64,000 bases of DNA. Source: Actinomycetes bacterium (GTDB lineage: Bacteria; Actinomycetota; Actinomycetes; Actinomycetales; Microbacteriaceae). The notes under the pieces were generated by a model that was given only the letters and a program-made list of their open reading frames with translations, was not told where the DNA came from and did not search any database. Below are positions 26,953-34,338 of this stretch, one piece after another. How positions within the stretch are numbered: position 1 is the stretch's first letter; each line of letters opens with the position of its first letter. The translations under genes and the position numbers were made by a program. The stretch spans positions 10,083 through 74,082 of the forward strand of contig JAEWJX010000118.1 in NCBI GenBank assembly GCA_023386365.1, in the 5' to 3' direction.

Positions 26953-26958
26953 AGCGTA
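26953..26958 (-). promoter_or_regulatory. -10 element for the DUF4406-like gene
   Basis: TACGCT lies 7 bases before the GTG at 26945. Confidence 0.4.
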
Positions 26959-27001
26959 ACCTTAACCGTGCAACAACATGCAACTCTCGGAAGGAATGCG
27001 G

Positions 27002-27739
27002 ATGCTGTCGGAACAGCGCAGAGCCCACCTGCTCGACCTGCTGGCCCGTGACGGCCGCGTCGTCGCGAAAGACGTCGCCGCCGAGCTCCGCATCTCGGAG
27101 GACTCCGTGCGCCGCGACCTGCGCGAACTCGCCGACGCCGGCCTCGCGCGCCGCGTCTACGGTGGCGCGCTCCCCGTCGACGCGAGCGAACCCCCGTTCG
27201 CCGACCGTGGCGACGTCGAACCGGTGAGCAAGGCGCGCGTCGCCCAGGCCGCCCTCGCTCTCATCGAACCCGGCATGACCCTCGCGCTCGACGCCGGCAC
27301 CACCAGCATCTCGCTCGCCCGCATCCTGCCGCGCGGCGCCGGCCTCACCGTCGCGACCCCCAGTCCGCACGTCGCCATCGCGGCCGCCGAGCGATCCGAC
27401 GCGCGCGTGATCCTGCTGGGCGGCGAACTCGGACGGCACTCGATGGTGTCGGGCGGCGCGCTCGCCCTCGAAGCGATCTCGCGGATCGGGGCCGACCGCT
27501 TCCTGCTCGGCGCATCCGGCGTGCACCCCGAGCACGGCGTGACCACCGACGACCCCGACGACGCCGCCGTGAAACGCGCCCTCGCCGCCGTCAGCCGGGA
27601 GACCTACCTGCTCGTCAGCGGCGAGAAGCTGGGAGCGCGGGCGCGGCATCCGGTGCTCCCCCTCGACGCGATCGCCGGCGTGGTCGTCGACCCCGCCGAC
27701 CGCGCCGCCGCGACCGAACTCGGTCTTCCCCTCGCCTGA
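27002..27739 (+). CDS. DeoR/GlpR-family transcriptional regulator
   Basis: Residues 1-60 are the DeoR helix-turn-helix: MLSEQRRAHLLDLLARDG, DVAAELRISEDSVRRDLREL and the RRVYGGA wing. The remainder is a ribose-isomerase-like sensor domain with the LDAGTTS and LLGG motifs that bind a phosphorylated sugar. Length (245) is normal. The ATG at 27002 is preferred since GGAAGGA lies 6 bases before it. No adjacent sugar operon is visible, so its targets may lie elsewhere. Confidence 0.85.
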   Translation: MLSEQRRAHLLDLLARDGRVVAKDVAAELRISEDSVRRDLRELADAGLARRVYGGALPVDASEPPFADRGDVEPVSKARVAQAALALIEPGMTLALDAGTTSISLARILPRGAGLTVATPSPHVAIAAAERSDARVILLGGELGRHSMVSGGALALEAISRIGADRFLLGASGVHPEHGVTTDDPDDAAVKRALAAVSRETYLLVSGEKLGARARHPVLPLDAIAGVVVDPADRAAATELGLPLA

Positions 27740-27742
27740 GCC

Positions 27743-28198
27743 TCAGAGCTCGGAGAAGAACCCCGTCAGGAGCGCGGCGCACTCCGCCTCGAGCACACCC
27801 GCCACCACCTCGGCGCGGTACGGCAGCCGACGATCGCGCAGCAGGTCGTGCACCGACCCCGCAGCGCCCGCCTTCTCATCCCACGCGCCGAACACCACCC
27901 GCGGGATGCGCGACGCGAGGATCGCCCCCGCGCACATCACGCACGGCTCGAGCGTCACCACGAGCGTCGTGTCGACCAGATGCCAGTCGCCGCGCACCTC
28001 CGCCGCCCGCCGGATCGCCACCACCTCGGCATGCGCGGTCGGATCGTGCAGCTTCTCGCGCTCGTTTCGTCCGGCCGCCAGCACGGTGCCGTCGCGATCC
28101 AGCAGAACCGCCCCCACGGGGACGTCGCCGGAGCCGAGGGCGAAGCGCGCCTCGGCGAGTGCGAGGCGCATCGCCTCCGCGTCGGCCGGAGAGGGCAT
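27743..28198 (-). CDS. tadA: tRNA adenosine(34) deaminase TadA
   Basis: TadA converts the wobble adenosine of tRNA-Arg(ACG) to inosine. The 151-residue protein carries the zinc and proton-shuttle motif HAEVVAIRRA (His-Ala-Glu) and the second zinc motif EPCVMCAGA. The context VPVGAVLLD and GAWDEKAGAAGS is characteristic of TadA rather than guanine or cytosine deaminases. It shares an 11-base intergenic gap with upp on the other strand. Confidence 0.88.
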   Translation of the reverse strand: MPSPADAEAMRLALAEARFALGSGDVPVGAVLLDRDGTVLAAGRNEREKLHDPTAHAEVVAIRRAAEVRGDWHLVDTTLVVTLEPCVMCAGAILASRIPRVVFGAWDEKAGAAGSVHDLLRDRRLPYRAEVVAGVLEAECAALLTGFFSEL

Positions 28199-28210
28199 AG
28201 ATTGAGCCTA
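28198..28210. promoter_or_regulatory. Interlocked leaderless promoters of tadA and upp
   Basis: TAGATT (28198-28203) ends 6 bases before the upp ATG, and TAGGCT on the minus strand (28205-28210) ends 6 bases before the tadA ATG. Each -10 element touches the first base of the other gene's start codon. The whole region CATAGATTGAGCCTATG is a near palindrome. Confidence 0.6.
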
Positions 28211-28842
28211 TGCGAGTGCACGTCGCCGACCACCCCCTCATCACCCACAAGCTCACGGTGCTGCGCGATCAGCGCACCCCGTCGCCGGTCTTCCGCGCGC
28301 TCGCCGAAGAGCTGGTCACCCTGCTCGCGTACGAGGCGACCCGCAACGTACGCACCAAGGAGGTGACCGTCACCACCCCCGTCGCCGAGACCACCGGCCT
28401 CGCGATCGCCGAACCGAAGCCGCTCGTCGTGCCCATCCTGCGCGCCGGCCTCGGGATGCTCGAAGGCATGGTCAAGCTGGTGCCCACCGCGGAGGTCGGA
28501 TTCCTCGGCATGGTGCGCGACGAGGAGACCCTGCAGCCCACCACCTACGCCGAGCGGCTGCCCGACGACCTCTCGAACCGCCAGTGCTTCATCCTCGACC
28601 CGATGCTCGCCACCGGCGGGTCGCTCGGAGCCGCCATCGAGTTCCTGTTCGCACGTGGAGCCGTCGACGTGACCGCCGTGTGCCTGATCGCCGCCCCCGA
28701 AGGTCTCGAGGCCGTCCGCAAGGCCACCGAAGGGCGCGAGGTGACGATCGTCATCGGCGCTCTCGACGAGAAACTCAACGAACTGGGCTACATCGTGCCC
28801 GGCCTCGGCGACGCCGGAGATCGCCTCTACGGCCTCGTCTAG
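28210..28842 (+). CDS. upp: Uracil phosphoribosyltransferase Upp
   Basis: Upp joins uracil and PRPP to make UMP in pyrimidine salvage. The 210-residue protein has the PRPP-binding loop [16 protein letters not shown] (near residue 130), the conserved [13 protein letters not shown] segment, and the terminal [15 protein letters not shown] that binds uracil. It is leaderless. Uracil released by the pseudouridine glycosidase at 39161-40078 would enter this reaction. Confidence 0.93.
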   Translation: MRVHVADHPLITHKLTVLRDQRTPSPVFRALAEELVTLLAYEATRNVRTKEVTVTTPVAETTGLAIAEPKPLVVPILRAGLGMLEGMVKLVPTAEVGFLGMVRDEETLQPTTYAERLPDDLSNRQCFILDPMLATGGSLGAAIEFLFARGAVDVTAVCLIAAPEGLEAVRKATEGREVTIVIGALDEKLNELGYIVPGLGDAGDRLYGLV

Positions 28843-28878
28843 CAACTTTTCCTTCTGTTACGACACATATCGTCTCGG

Positions 28879-28908
28879 TTGACATGCGGCGTAACGCTGG
28901 CACAAACT
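28879..28908 (+). promoter_or_regulatory. Probable promoter of the leader ORF and winged-helix gene
   Basis: A perfect TTGACA (28879-28884) is followed by 18 bases and CAAACT (28903-28908), which is 7 bases before the ATG of the leader ORF. The -10 lacks the initial T. A direct repeat CTGGCAC (28897-28903 and 28907-28913) overlaps it. Confidence 0.45.
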
Positions 28909-28915
28909 GGCACGC

Positions 28916-29017
28916 ATGACCGTTCACCAGCGCCCCACGACCTCCTTCGAGGCCCTTGGGAACGCCGACATGATGATGTCGGCGCGCTCGGTCATGTGTT
29001 GTCGAATGTGCGCGTAG
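28916..29017 (+). CDS. Cysteine-containing leader peptide (33 residues)
   Basis: A short ORF starts 7 bases after a promoter-like element and encodes 33 residues ending SVMCCRMCA. Two adjacent TGT codons and a TGC lie within the last seven codons. Polycysteine leader ORFs that act as cysteine-responsive attenuators are known in mycobacteria, so a similar role is plausible. A perfect 9-base-pair hairpin lies inside the ORF just before the Cys codons. No ribosome binding site is seen, so it would be leaderless. The 28843-29159 stretch holds nothing else I can name besides this ORF and two hairpins. Confidence 0.45.
   Translation: MTVHQRPTTSFEALGNADMMMSARSVMCCRMCA
28963..28984 (+). promoter_or_regulatory. 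Perfect hairpin inside the leader ORF
   Basis: CGCCGACAT pairs with ATGTCGGCG around GATG. It lies 20 bases before the paired cysteine codons and could be part of an attenuator. Confidence 0.5.
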
Positions 29018-29061
29018 AGCCACCCTCCGCCCGAGTTACCGCGTCATGGTGAACTCCCCGA

Positions 29062-29085
29062 CATCCGGCTCCGACGACCCGGATG
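29062..29085 (+). promoter_or_regulatory. Second hairpin in the winged-helix gene leader
   Basis: CATCCGG pairs with CCGGATG around a 10-base loop, between the leader ORF and the main start codon. It could be the downstream half of an attenuator, but no uridine tract follows. Confidence 0.35.
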
Positions 29086-29159
29086 GCGTCTCCCGCTTCG
29101 ACAGCTCCCGGCCTGCCGCATCTGACGCGGCCGCCGACACATCCCAAGGATTCGACGAC

Positions 29160-29882
29160 ATGTCTCTCGCAACCCTCGACACCCTCCGTCCCCAGACCCG
29201 TACCTACCCCGCCCCCCGCGCGGTGCCGCAGCCGGCACCCGAGGCGGAGCGCCCCCGCATCCGCGCCGTGCCCGAAGGCACCGAAGCCCGCGGCTTCGCC
29301 CTCTACGTGGGCGTCGACGAACTGAAGGCCCTGCAGGCGGGCGTCACCCTCCCGCAGTTGGTCGAGGCGCTGAAGCGCACCGTCGCCGAGCTCGTGCCCG
29401 ACGCCGAGACGTACGCCGCCGTCGCCCTCGCGCCGCAGAACGCGGGCGGGCGCGACGTGGAGGTGGTGCGCCTCGCCCTGCAGGACCCGGCCGCGCTCGC
29501 CAAGCACCGCCAGACGACCGTCCCGGCCGAAGCCCCCGAGCCGAAGGGCGGTGTCGTGATCGACATCTCCCGCAAGCGGGTGCAGCTCGACGGCGACACC
29601 GCGCCGCTCACCTACAAGGAGTTCGAACTGCTGCAGTTCCTGGTGCTCCGCGAGGGTCGCACCATCGACCGTGCCGAGATCATCTCCACCTTGTGGTCCG
29701 ACGGCTCCGACGAGGAGACGCCGAACGAGCGCACCATCGACGTGCACGTGCGTCGCCTGCGTTCGAAGCTGGGCGCCTACGAAGACATCGTGCGCACGGT
29801 GCGCGGCTCCGGGTACCGGTTCGACCGTCACGCGGATGTCACCATCCGCTGGGCGTCGACCCCGTCGCCGGACGTCTTCTAG
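29160..29882 (+). CDS. Winged-helix (OmpR/PhoB-type DNA-binding) regulator without receiver domain
   Basis: The C-terminal 100 residues are a Trans_reg_C winged helix: VVIDISRKRVQLDG, PLTYKEFELLQFLVLREG and RTIDVHVRRLRSKLG with the wing VRGSGYRFD. The N-terminal 130 residues are not a receiver domain; a Pro-rich segment leads to an alpha-beta region (FALYVGVDELKALQAG) of unknown function. The ATG at 29160 is chosen because AAGGA lies 9 bases before it; an in-frame start exists 114 bases upstream. Its stop shares CTAG with the EamA gene. Confidence 0.8.
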   Translation: MSLATLDTLRPQTRTYPAPRAVPQPAPEAERPRIRAVPEGTEARGFALYVGVDELKALQAGVTLPQLVEALKRTVAELVPDAETYAAVALAPQNAGGRDVEVVRLALQDPAALAKHRQTTVPAEAPEPKGGVVIDISRKRVQLDGDTAPLTYKEFELLQFLVLREGRTIDRAEIISTLWSDGSDEETPNERTIDVHVRRLRSKLGAYEDIVRTVRGSGYRFDRHADVTIRWASTPSPDVF

Positions 29883-30796
29883 GGCTCGGTCGGTTTCGAG
29901 ACGCGTCCGCTGCGCGGGCGCTCCTCAACCGGCTCTGGCGCGCGCCCTCGGCGGAGGCGTTGCTGGCCGATCAGGATGCCGACCAGCACCAGCAGGATGC
30001 CGGCGAGTTGCGCGGCGGCGAGGCTCTCGCCTCCGAGCAGCACGCCCAGGAGCACCCCGGTGACCGGGTTGAGCAGCCCGATGATGCCGACGGTGCCCGC
30101 CTTCAGGTGCTCCAGTCCGTAGAACCAGGCGACGTTCGCGAGCGCCGTGCCGATCAGCGTGACGTAGGCGATACCGATCCAGCCGCCCGCGTCGAGCACG
30201 GGCGGCGGGCCCTCCACGAACAGCGCGACGACCAGCAGCATCAGCCCGCCCGCCAGCAACTGCCAGGCACTCTCCGCCACGGGGGCCGCGGTGGCGCCCC
30301 ACCGTTTGGTGAGCACGAATCCGAGCGACGACGACACGAGTGCCGCGGCCGACGCGGCGACACCCCACGGCTCGATGGCACCCACTCCCCCGGCGACCAG
30401 CAGCAGCACGCCGAGGATGCCGATCGCGGCGCCCGCGAACATCCGGGCGGCGGGCTGCTGGCCGGCGAGCGCCCAGGCGAACAGCGCGAGCACGAGTGGG
30501 GAGGCGGCCATGATCGACGACGCCACGCTTGTGGGCAGGAGCTGCGCGGCGAGGTAGAGCAGCAGGAAGAGCCCGCCGACATTGAGCAGGCCGAGCAGGG
30601 CGCTGCGTGCCCACTGGATGCCGCGCGGGAGTCGGCGGGCGATGAGGAGCAGCACGATGCCCGCCGGGAGGGCGCGCAGGGCGGATCCCCAGAGCGGCGC
30701 CTCGGCGGGGAGCAGCAGGTGGGTGACGTAGTAGGTCGCTCCCCAGGCGATGGGGGCGATCGCGGTGATGAGGACGGCGCGCCAACTAGCTTCCAT
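29879..30796 (-). CDS. EamA-family (DMT) transporter
   Basis: The 305-residue protein has ten hydrophobic helices in two EamA repeats (PIAWGATYYVTHLLLP near the start; ALANVAWFYGLEHLKAG in the second), a layout typical of metabolite exporters. The start is placed where the ATG lies 5 bases after TAATAT inside a tandem operator. The last 17 codons (EPVEERPRSGRVSKPTE) are encoded by a dispersed intergenic repeat that has extended the reading frame. It is divergent from a MarR regulator that probably controls it. Confidence 0.85.
   Translation of the reverse strand: MEASWRAVLITAIAPIAWGATYYVTHLLLPAEAPLWGSALRALPAGIVLLLIARRLPRGIQWARSALLGLLNVGGLFLLLYLAAQLLPTSVASSIMAASPLVLALFAWALAGQQPAARMFAGAAIGILGVLLLVAGGVGAIEPWGVAASAAALVSSSLGFVLTKRWGATAAPVAESAWQLLAGGLMLLVVALFVEGPPPVLDAGGWIGIAYVTLIGTALANVAWFYGLEHLKAGTVGIIGLLNPVTGVLLGVLLGGESLAAAQLAGILLVLVGILIGQQRLRRGRAPEPVEERPRSGRVSKPTEP
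29892..29930. repeat. Dispersed palindromic repeat inside the EamA 3' end
   Basis: Read on the minus strand it runs GGTTGAGGAGC, a GC-rich palindromic middle, and CGTCTCGAAACC. It matches the element at 38240-38276. In this copy the usual TAG after GTTGAG is GAG, so the transporter frame reads through the repeat. Confidence 0.6.
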
Positions 30797-30831
30797 GGAA
30801 GATATTAAAGCTTCCGGGGAAGGTATTATTC
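30790..30831. promoter_or_regulatory. Tandem 21-base operator repeats between EamA and MarR genes
   Basis: CTTCCATGGAAG (30790-30801, a perfect palindrome) and CTTCCGGGGAAG (30811-30822) each begin a 21-base unit continuing TATTA. The first contains the EamA ATG; the -10 elements TAATAT (minus, 30802-30807) and TATTAT (plus, 30824-30829) lie within the same units. Centres are 21 bases apart, two helical turns. Confidence 0.65.
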
Positions 30832-30835
30832 CCGC

Positions 30836-31336
30836 GTGACCGAAGATCACGTCGACCGCATACAAGCCCAGTGGCGACGCGAACGGCCCGACCTCGACCC
30901 CTCACCGCAGGGGGTCATCGGACGCCTGCACCGCGTGGGCGACCGACTGCGCGCCGAACTGGTCGCCGAATACGCACGCCACGGCTTGGGCGAGGGCGAC
31001 TTCGACGTGCTCGCGTCCCTCCGCCGCTCGGGCGCCCCGTACGAACTGCCGGCCGGCGAACTCGCCGAGCACACCATGGTCACCACGGGTGGCATGAGCA
31101 AGCGGCTCGACCGGCTGGAGGCCGCAGGACTCGTGTCGCGCCGCACCGACGAGGCGGATGCCCGGGTGCGGCGGGTGGCACTCACGCCCGATGGGCTCGC
31201 GCTCATCGACCGGGCCTTCACCGACCACATGGCCAACGAGCACCGCCTGCTGGACGGGCTCACGGCATCCGACCGCGCCACGCTCGAACGCATCCTGCGC
31301 GCCTGGCTGGCCGAACTCGACGGGGATTCCGCATGA
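30836..31336 (+). CDS. MarR-family regulator
   Basis: The 166-residue protein has the MarR winged helix: LGEGDFDVLASLRRSG, LAEHTMVTTGGMSKRLDRLEAAGLV and the wing RRTDEADARVRRVALT, flanked by dimerisation helices. It starts with GTG 6 bases after TATTAT (leaderless) and is divergent from the EamA exporter. The tandem palindromes in the shared promoter are its likely targets, so it should repress itself and the exporter. Its stop overlaps the next gene in ATGA. Confidence 0.88.
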   Translation: MTEDHVDRIQAQWRRERPDLDPSPQGVIGRLHRVGDRLRAELVAEYARHGLGEGDFDVLASLRRSGAPYELPAGELAEHTMVTTGGMSKRLDRLEAAGLVSRRTDEADARVRRVALTPDGLALIDRAFTDHMANEHRLLDGLTASDRATLERILRAWLAELDGDSA

Positions 31337-32001
31337 TCGACCTCATCGCCGAACTGGTGCCGTTCGCCGTCGTCGTCGCCCTCAGCCCGCTGCCGATCAT
31401 CTCCGTGCTGCTCATGCTCGCCGCGCCCGGCGGTCTCGGCCGCGGCGCCCTCTTCGCGCTCGCACGCGTCGTCACGCTCGCCCTGCTCGTGTTCGCGCTG
31501 TCGTTCGCGACGGATGCGGTCGACGACGCGGCGGGATCCACGACCCCCGCGGCGGTGCTGCGGATCGTGCTCGGTGCCGTGCTGGTGGTGGCCGCCGTGG
31601 TGAAGTGGAGGCGACGCCCGCGCGACGGCGCGGCCGAGGCGCTCCCCCGCTGGATGGGGGCGATGGACTCGCTGAGCGCCGGCGGCGCGCTGCGCTTGGG
31701 GGTGATCGTGACGATCGCCAACCCGAAGGAATTGGCGATGGCGGCCGGGGCCGGCCTGACGCTCGGCGGCGTGATGGCGGATGCGGCGACCGTGCTGGTC
31801 GCGGGCGCCGTGTTCGTGCTGCTCGCGACGCTCGCCACCACGCTCCCCGTGCTGGTGCTGGCCGTGGGCCGGGCACGCGTCGGACCGGCGCTCGAGTCCG
31901 CCCGGGCCTGGTTCGTGGGCAACAACGCGACGATCATGGTGATCGTGCTGCTCGTGCTCGGCGCGCTCCTGATCGGCGGCGGCATCGAGGAGTTGGTCTG
32001 A
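31333..32001 (+). CDS. GAP-family (LysE-like) membrane protein
   Basis: The 222-residue protein has six hydrophobic helices and the GAP-family segments LVPFAVVVALSPLPIISVLLML and VIVTIANPKELAMAAGAG. Members are linked to export of glycolipids or small molecules in actinobacteria. The ATG overlaps the MarR stop, so regulator and transporter are one operon and probably respond to the same signal as the divergent EamA exporter. Confidence 0.8.
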   Translation: MIDLIAELVPFAVVVALSPLPIISVLLMLAAPGGLGRGALFALARVVTLALLVFALSFATDAVDDAAGSTTPAAVLRIVLGAVLVVAAVVKWRRRPRDGAAEALPRWMGAMDSLSAGGALRLGVIVTIANPKELAMAAGAGLTLGGVMADAATVLVAGAVFVLLATLATTLPVLVLAVGRARVGPALESARAWFVGNNATIMVIVLLVLGALLIGGGIEELV

Positions 32002-32033
32002 CGGCGAGTCTTCCCCGTGTCGGCGGTCGTGCG

Positions 32034-32039
32034 TAGCGT
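32034..32039 (+). promoter_or_regulatory. Leaderless -10 element for the alpha/beta hydrolase gene
   Basis: TAGCGT is followed by 6 bases and the ATG at 32046. Confidence 0.5.
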
Positions 32040-32045
32040 CGACGC

Positions 32046-32732
32046 ATGGACGTCATCCTGGTTCCCGGTTTCTGGCTGCGCGGCGAGTCGTGGGATGAGG
32101 TGGTGCCGGTGGTCGAAGCCGCCGGCCACCGCGCGATCCCGGTCACGCGCCCCGGGCTCGAGGCGGGCGCCGACGTCGAGGGGGTGACCCTCGCCGATCA
32201 GGTCGCCGCGATCGTGGCCGAAATCGACCGCGCGGACGGCCAGGTCGTGCTCGTGGGCCACTCGGGCGGCGGCCCGATCGTCTACGGCGCCGCCGACCAG
32301 CGAATCGACCGCGTGGCCCGCATCGTCTACGTCGACACCTGGCCGCTGCCGGAAGGCATGCCCAACAACGACGAGCTCCCCGTGGTCGACGGCGGTGTGC
32401 CCCTCCCCGACTGGTCGGTGTTCGACGACGCCGACCTGCGCGACCTCGACGAGACCGCCCGCATCCGCTTCCGCGATCGCGCGGTCGCTGAGCCCGCGGG
32501 AACCGCCCGAGACGGACAGCAACTGAGCGACCCGCGACGCCGGGCCATCCCGTCGACCGTGATCGCCAGTTCACGCACCGAGGCCGAATACCGCGAGTGG
32601 TTCGCGTCGCCGTTCTTCGCAGAGCTCGTGGCGCTCGAGAACGTCGAATACGTCGACCTGCCCACGGGGCACTGGCCGCAGTTCACCCGCCCGCGTGAAC
32701 TGGGCGAGACGATCGTGGCCGCGATCCGCTGA
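32046..32732 (+). CDS. Alpha/beta hydrolase
   Basis: The 228-residue protein has the nucleophile elbow VVLVGHSGGGPIV (Ser near residue 82), an oxyanion region LVPGFWLRGESWD at the start, and a C-terminal histidine in DLPTGHWPQFTRP. The order fits esterase-like hydrolases of the AB-hydrolase fold. Substrate is unknown. It converges on the sulfatase gene with a 15-base gap. Confidence 0.83.
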   Translation: MDVILVPGFWLRGESWDEVVPVVEAAGHRAIPVTRPGLEAGADVEGVTLADQVAAIVAEIDRADGQVVLVGHSGGGPIVYGAADQRIDRVARIVYVDTWPLPEGMPNNDELPVVDGGVPLPDWSVFDDADLRDLDETARIRFRDRAVAEPAGTARDGQQLSDPRRRAIPSTVIASSRTEAEYREWFASPFFAELVALENVEYVDLPTGHWPQFTRPRELGETIVAAIR

Positions 32733-32747
32733 CCGCGGCCACCCGCA

Positions 32748-34283
32748 TCAGTCGGCGAGGAAGGCCTGCAGCTTCTCCACCGCCTGGTCGATGCTGAACG
32801 TCGCCGCCCGCTGTCGGGGCGGGAACTCGTGGAACGTGTCGAGGAACTGCGACACGATCATCGTCGACGCCAGCACCAGGTACACACGGTCGATCATCCA
32901 GTCGTAGTACGAGTTCGACGTCATCCGCGCGCGCTCGTACGGGTCGGTGCGCAGGTTGAAGAGCAACGGCACCCGCAATTGCACGAACGGCTCCGCCCAC
33001 ACCTGCAGCGTGCCCGGCACCCGCTGCTCCATGAAGACGACCTTCCAGTTGTCGAACCGCAGCGCCAGCACATCCCCGTCGTCCGAGAAGTACACGAGAC
33101 CCTGGCGCGGACTCTTGTCGACCTCGCCGGTGAGATACGGGAGCAGGTTGTAGCCGTCGATGTGCACCTTGAAGGTGTCGTCGCCGATCGTCTTGCCCGC
33201 CTTCAGGTCGTCGACCACCGTCGTGTCGCCGGCCGCGGCGAGCAGCGTAGGCAACCAGTCGTGGTGCTGGATGATCTCGTTCGAGACCGACCCCGCCTCG
33301 ATGTGGCCGGGCCAGCGGATCATCTCCGGAACCCGGAACGCGCCCTCCCAGTTGGTGTTCTTCTCACTGCGGAACGGGGTCATGCCGCCGTCGGGCCAGG
33401 TGTTCATGTGCGGGCCGTTGTCGGTCGAGTAGATGACGATCGTGTCCTCGGCGATGCCCAGCGCATCCAGCTGGTCGAGCAGGTCGCCCACCAGGTTGTC
33501 GTGGTCGATCATCGTGTCGTGGTACTGCGACTGCCACCGCCCCGCCTGGCCGACACTCTCCGGCTTGGTGTGGGTGCGCAGGTGCATGTGGGTGGTGTTC
33601 ATCCACACGAAGAACGGTGTCTCCGCCTCCACCTGGCGCGCGATGAAGTCTTTCGCCGCATCCGCGAACTCGTCGTCGACCGTCTCCATCCGCTTCGCCG
33701 TGAGGGGGCCGGTGTCTTCGATGCGCTGCTTGCCGCGCCGACCGTAGCGGCCGTCGTCGGTGTCGTCGTCTTCCTCGGTGGCCCACGAGTGGATCACGCC
33801 GCGCGGCCGCACCAACTGGTTGAAGCCGGGGAAGTCCTCCGTGCTCGGCCAGTCGGCCTTCTCCGGCTCCTCCTCCGCGTTCAGGTGGTAGAGGTTGCCG
33901 AAGAACTCGTCGAACCCGTGCACCGTCGGCAGGAACTCGTTGCGGTCGCCGAGGTGGTTCTTGCCGAACTGTCCCGTGGCGTAGCCGAGCGGCTTCAGCA
34001 GTTGCGCGATGGTCGGGTCACCCGCCTGCAGTCCGATCGGCGAACCGGGTACCCCCACCTTGCTGAGGCCGGTGCGGAACACGCTCTGGCCGGTGATGAA
34101 CGACGAGCGCCCGGCGGTGCAGCTCTGCTCGCCGTATGAATCGGTGAAGCGCATCCCCTCGCTCGCGATACGGTCGATGTGGGGGGTGCGGTAGCCCATC
34201 AGGCCGTCGCTGTAACAACTGAGGTTGCTGATGCCGATGTCGTCTCCCCAGATGACGAGGATGTTGGGCTGGCCTCCGGGCAT
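32748..34283 (-). CDS. Type I sulfatase (arylsulfatase-like)
   Basis: The 511-residue protein has the sulfatase metal site ILVIWGDDIG and the formylglycine motif SCTAGRSSFITGQ (Cys near residue 56), where CTAGR is the C-x-A-x-R variant. Later are STDNGPHMNTWPDGGMTPFRSEK and HHDWLPTLLAAAGD. No signal peptide is visible, so it may be cytoplasmic. Activity needs a formylglycine-generating enzyme, which is not in this window. An AAGGAG ribosome binding site lies 7 bases before the ATG. Confidence 0.88.
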   Translation of the reverse strand: MPGGQPNILVIWGDDIGISNLSCYSDGLMGYRTPHIDRIASEGMRFTDSYGEQSCTAGRSSFITGQSVFRTGLSKVGVPGSPIGLQAGDPTIAQLLKPLGYATGQFGKNHLGDRNEFLPTVHGFDEFFGNLYHLNAEEEPEKADWPSTEDFPGFNQLVRPRGVIHSWATEEDDDTDDGRYGRRGKQRIEDTGPLTAKRMETVDDEFADAAKDFIARQVEAETPFFVWMNTTHMHLRTHTKPESVGQAGRWQSQYHDTMIDHDNLVGDLLDQLDALGIAEDTIVIYSTDNGPHMNTWPDGGMTPFRSEKNTNWEGAFRVPEMIRWPGHIEAGSVSNEIIQHHDWLPTLLAAAGDTTVVDDLKAGKTIGDDTFKVHIDGYNLLPYLTGEVDKSPRQGLVYFSDDGDVLALRFDNWKVVFMEQRVPGTLQVWAEPFVQLRVPLLFNLRTDPYERARMTSNSYYDWMIDRVYLVLASTMIVSQFLDTFHEFPPRQRAATFSIDQAVEKLQAFLAD

Positions 34284-34338
34284 GGTGCACTCCTTCGATC
34301 GCGTGCCTCCACGGTGCCCCCGATCCCGCGTCGCGGCA

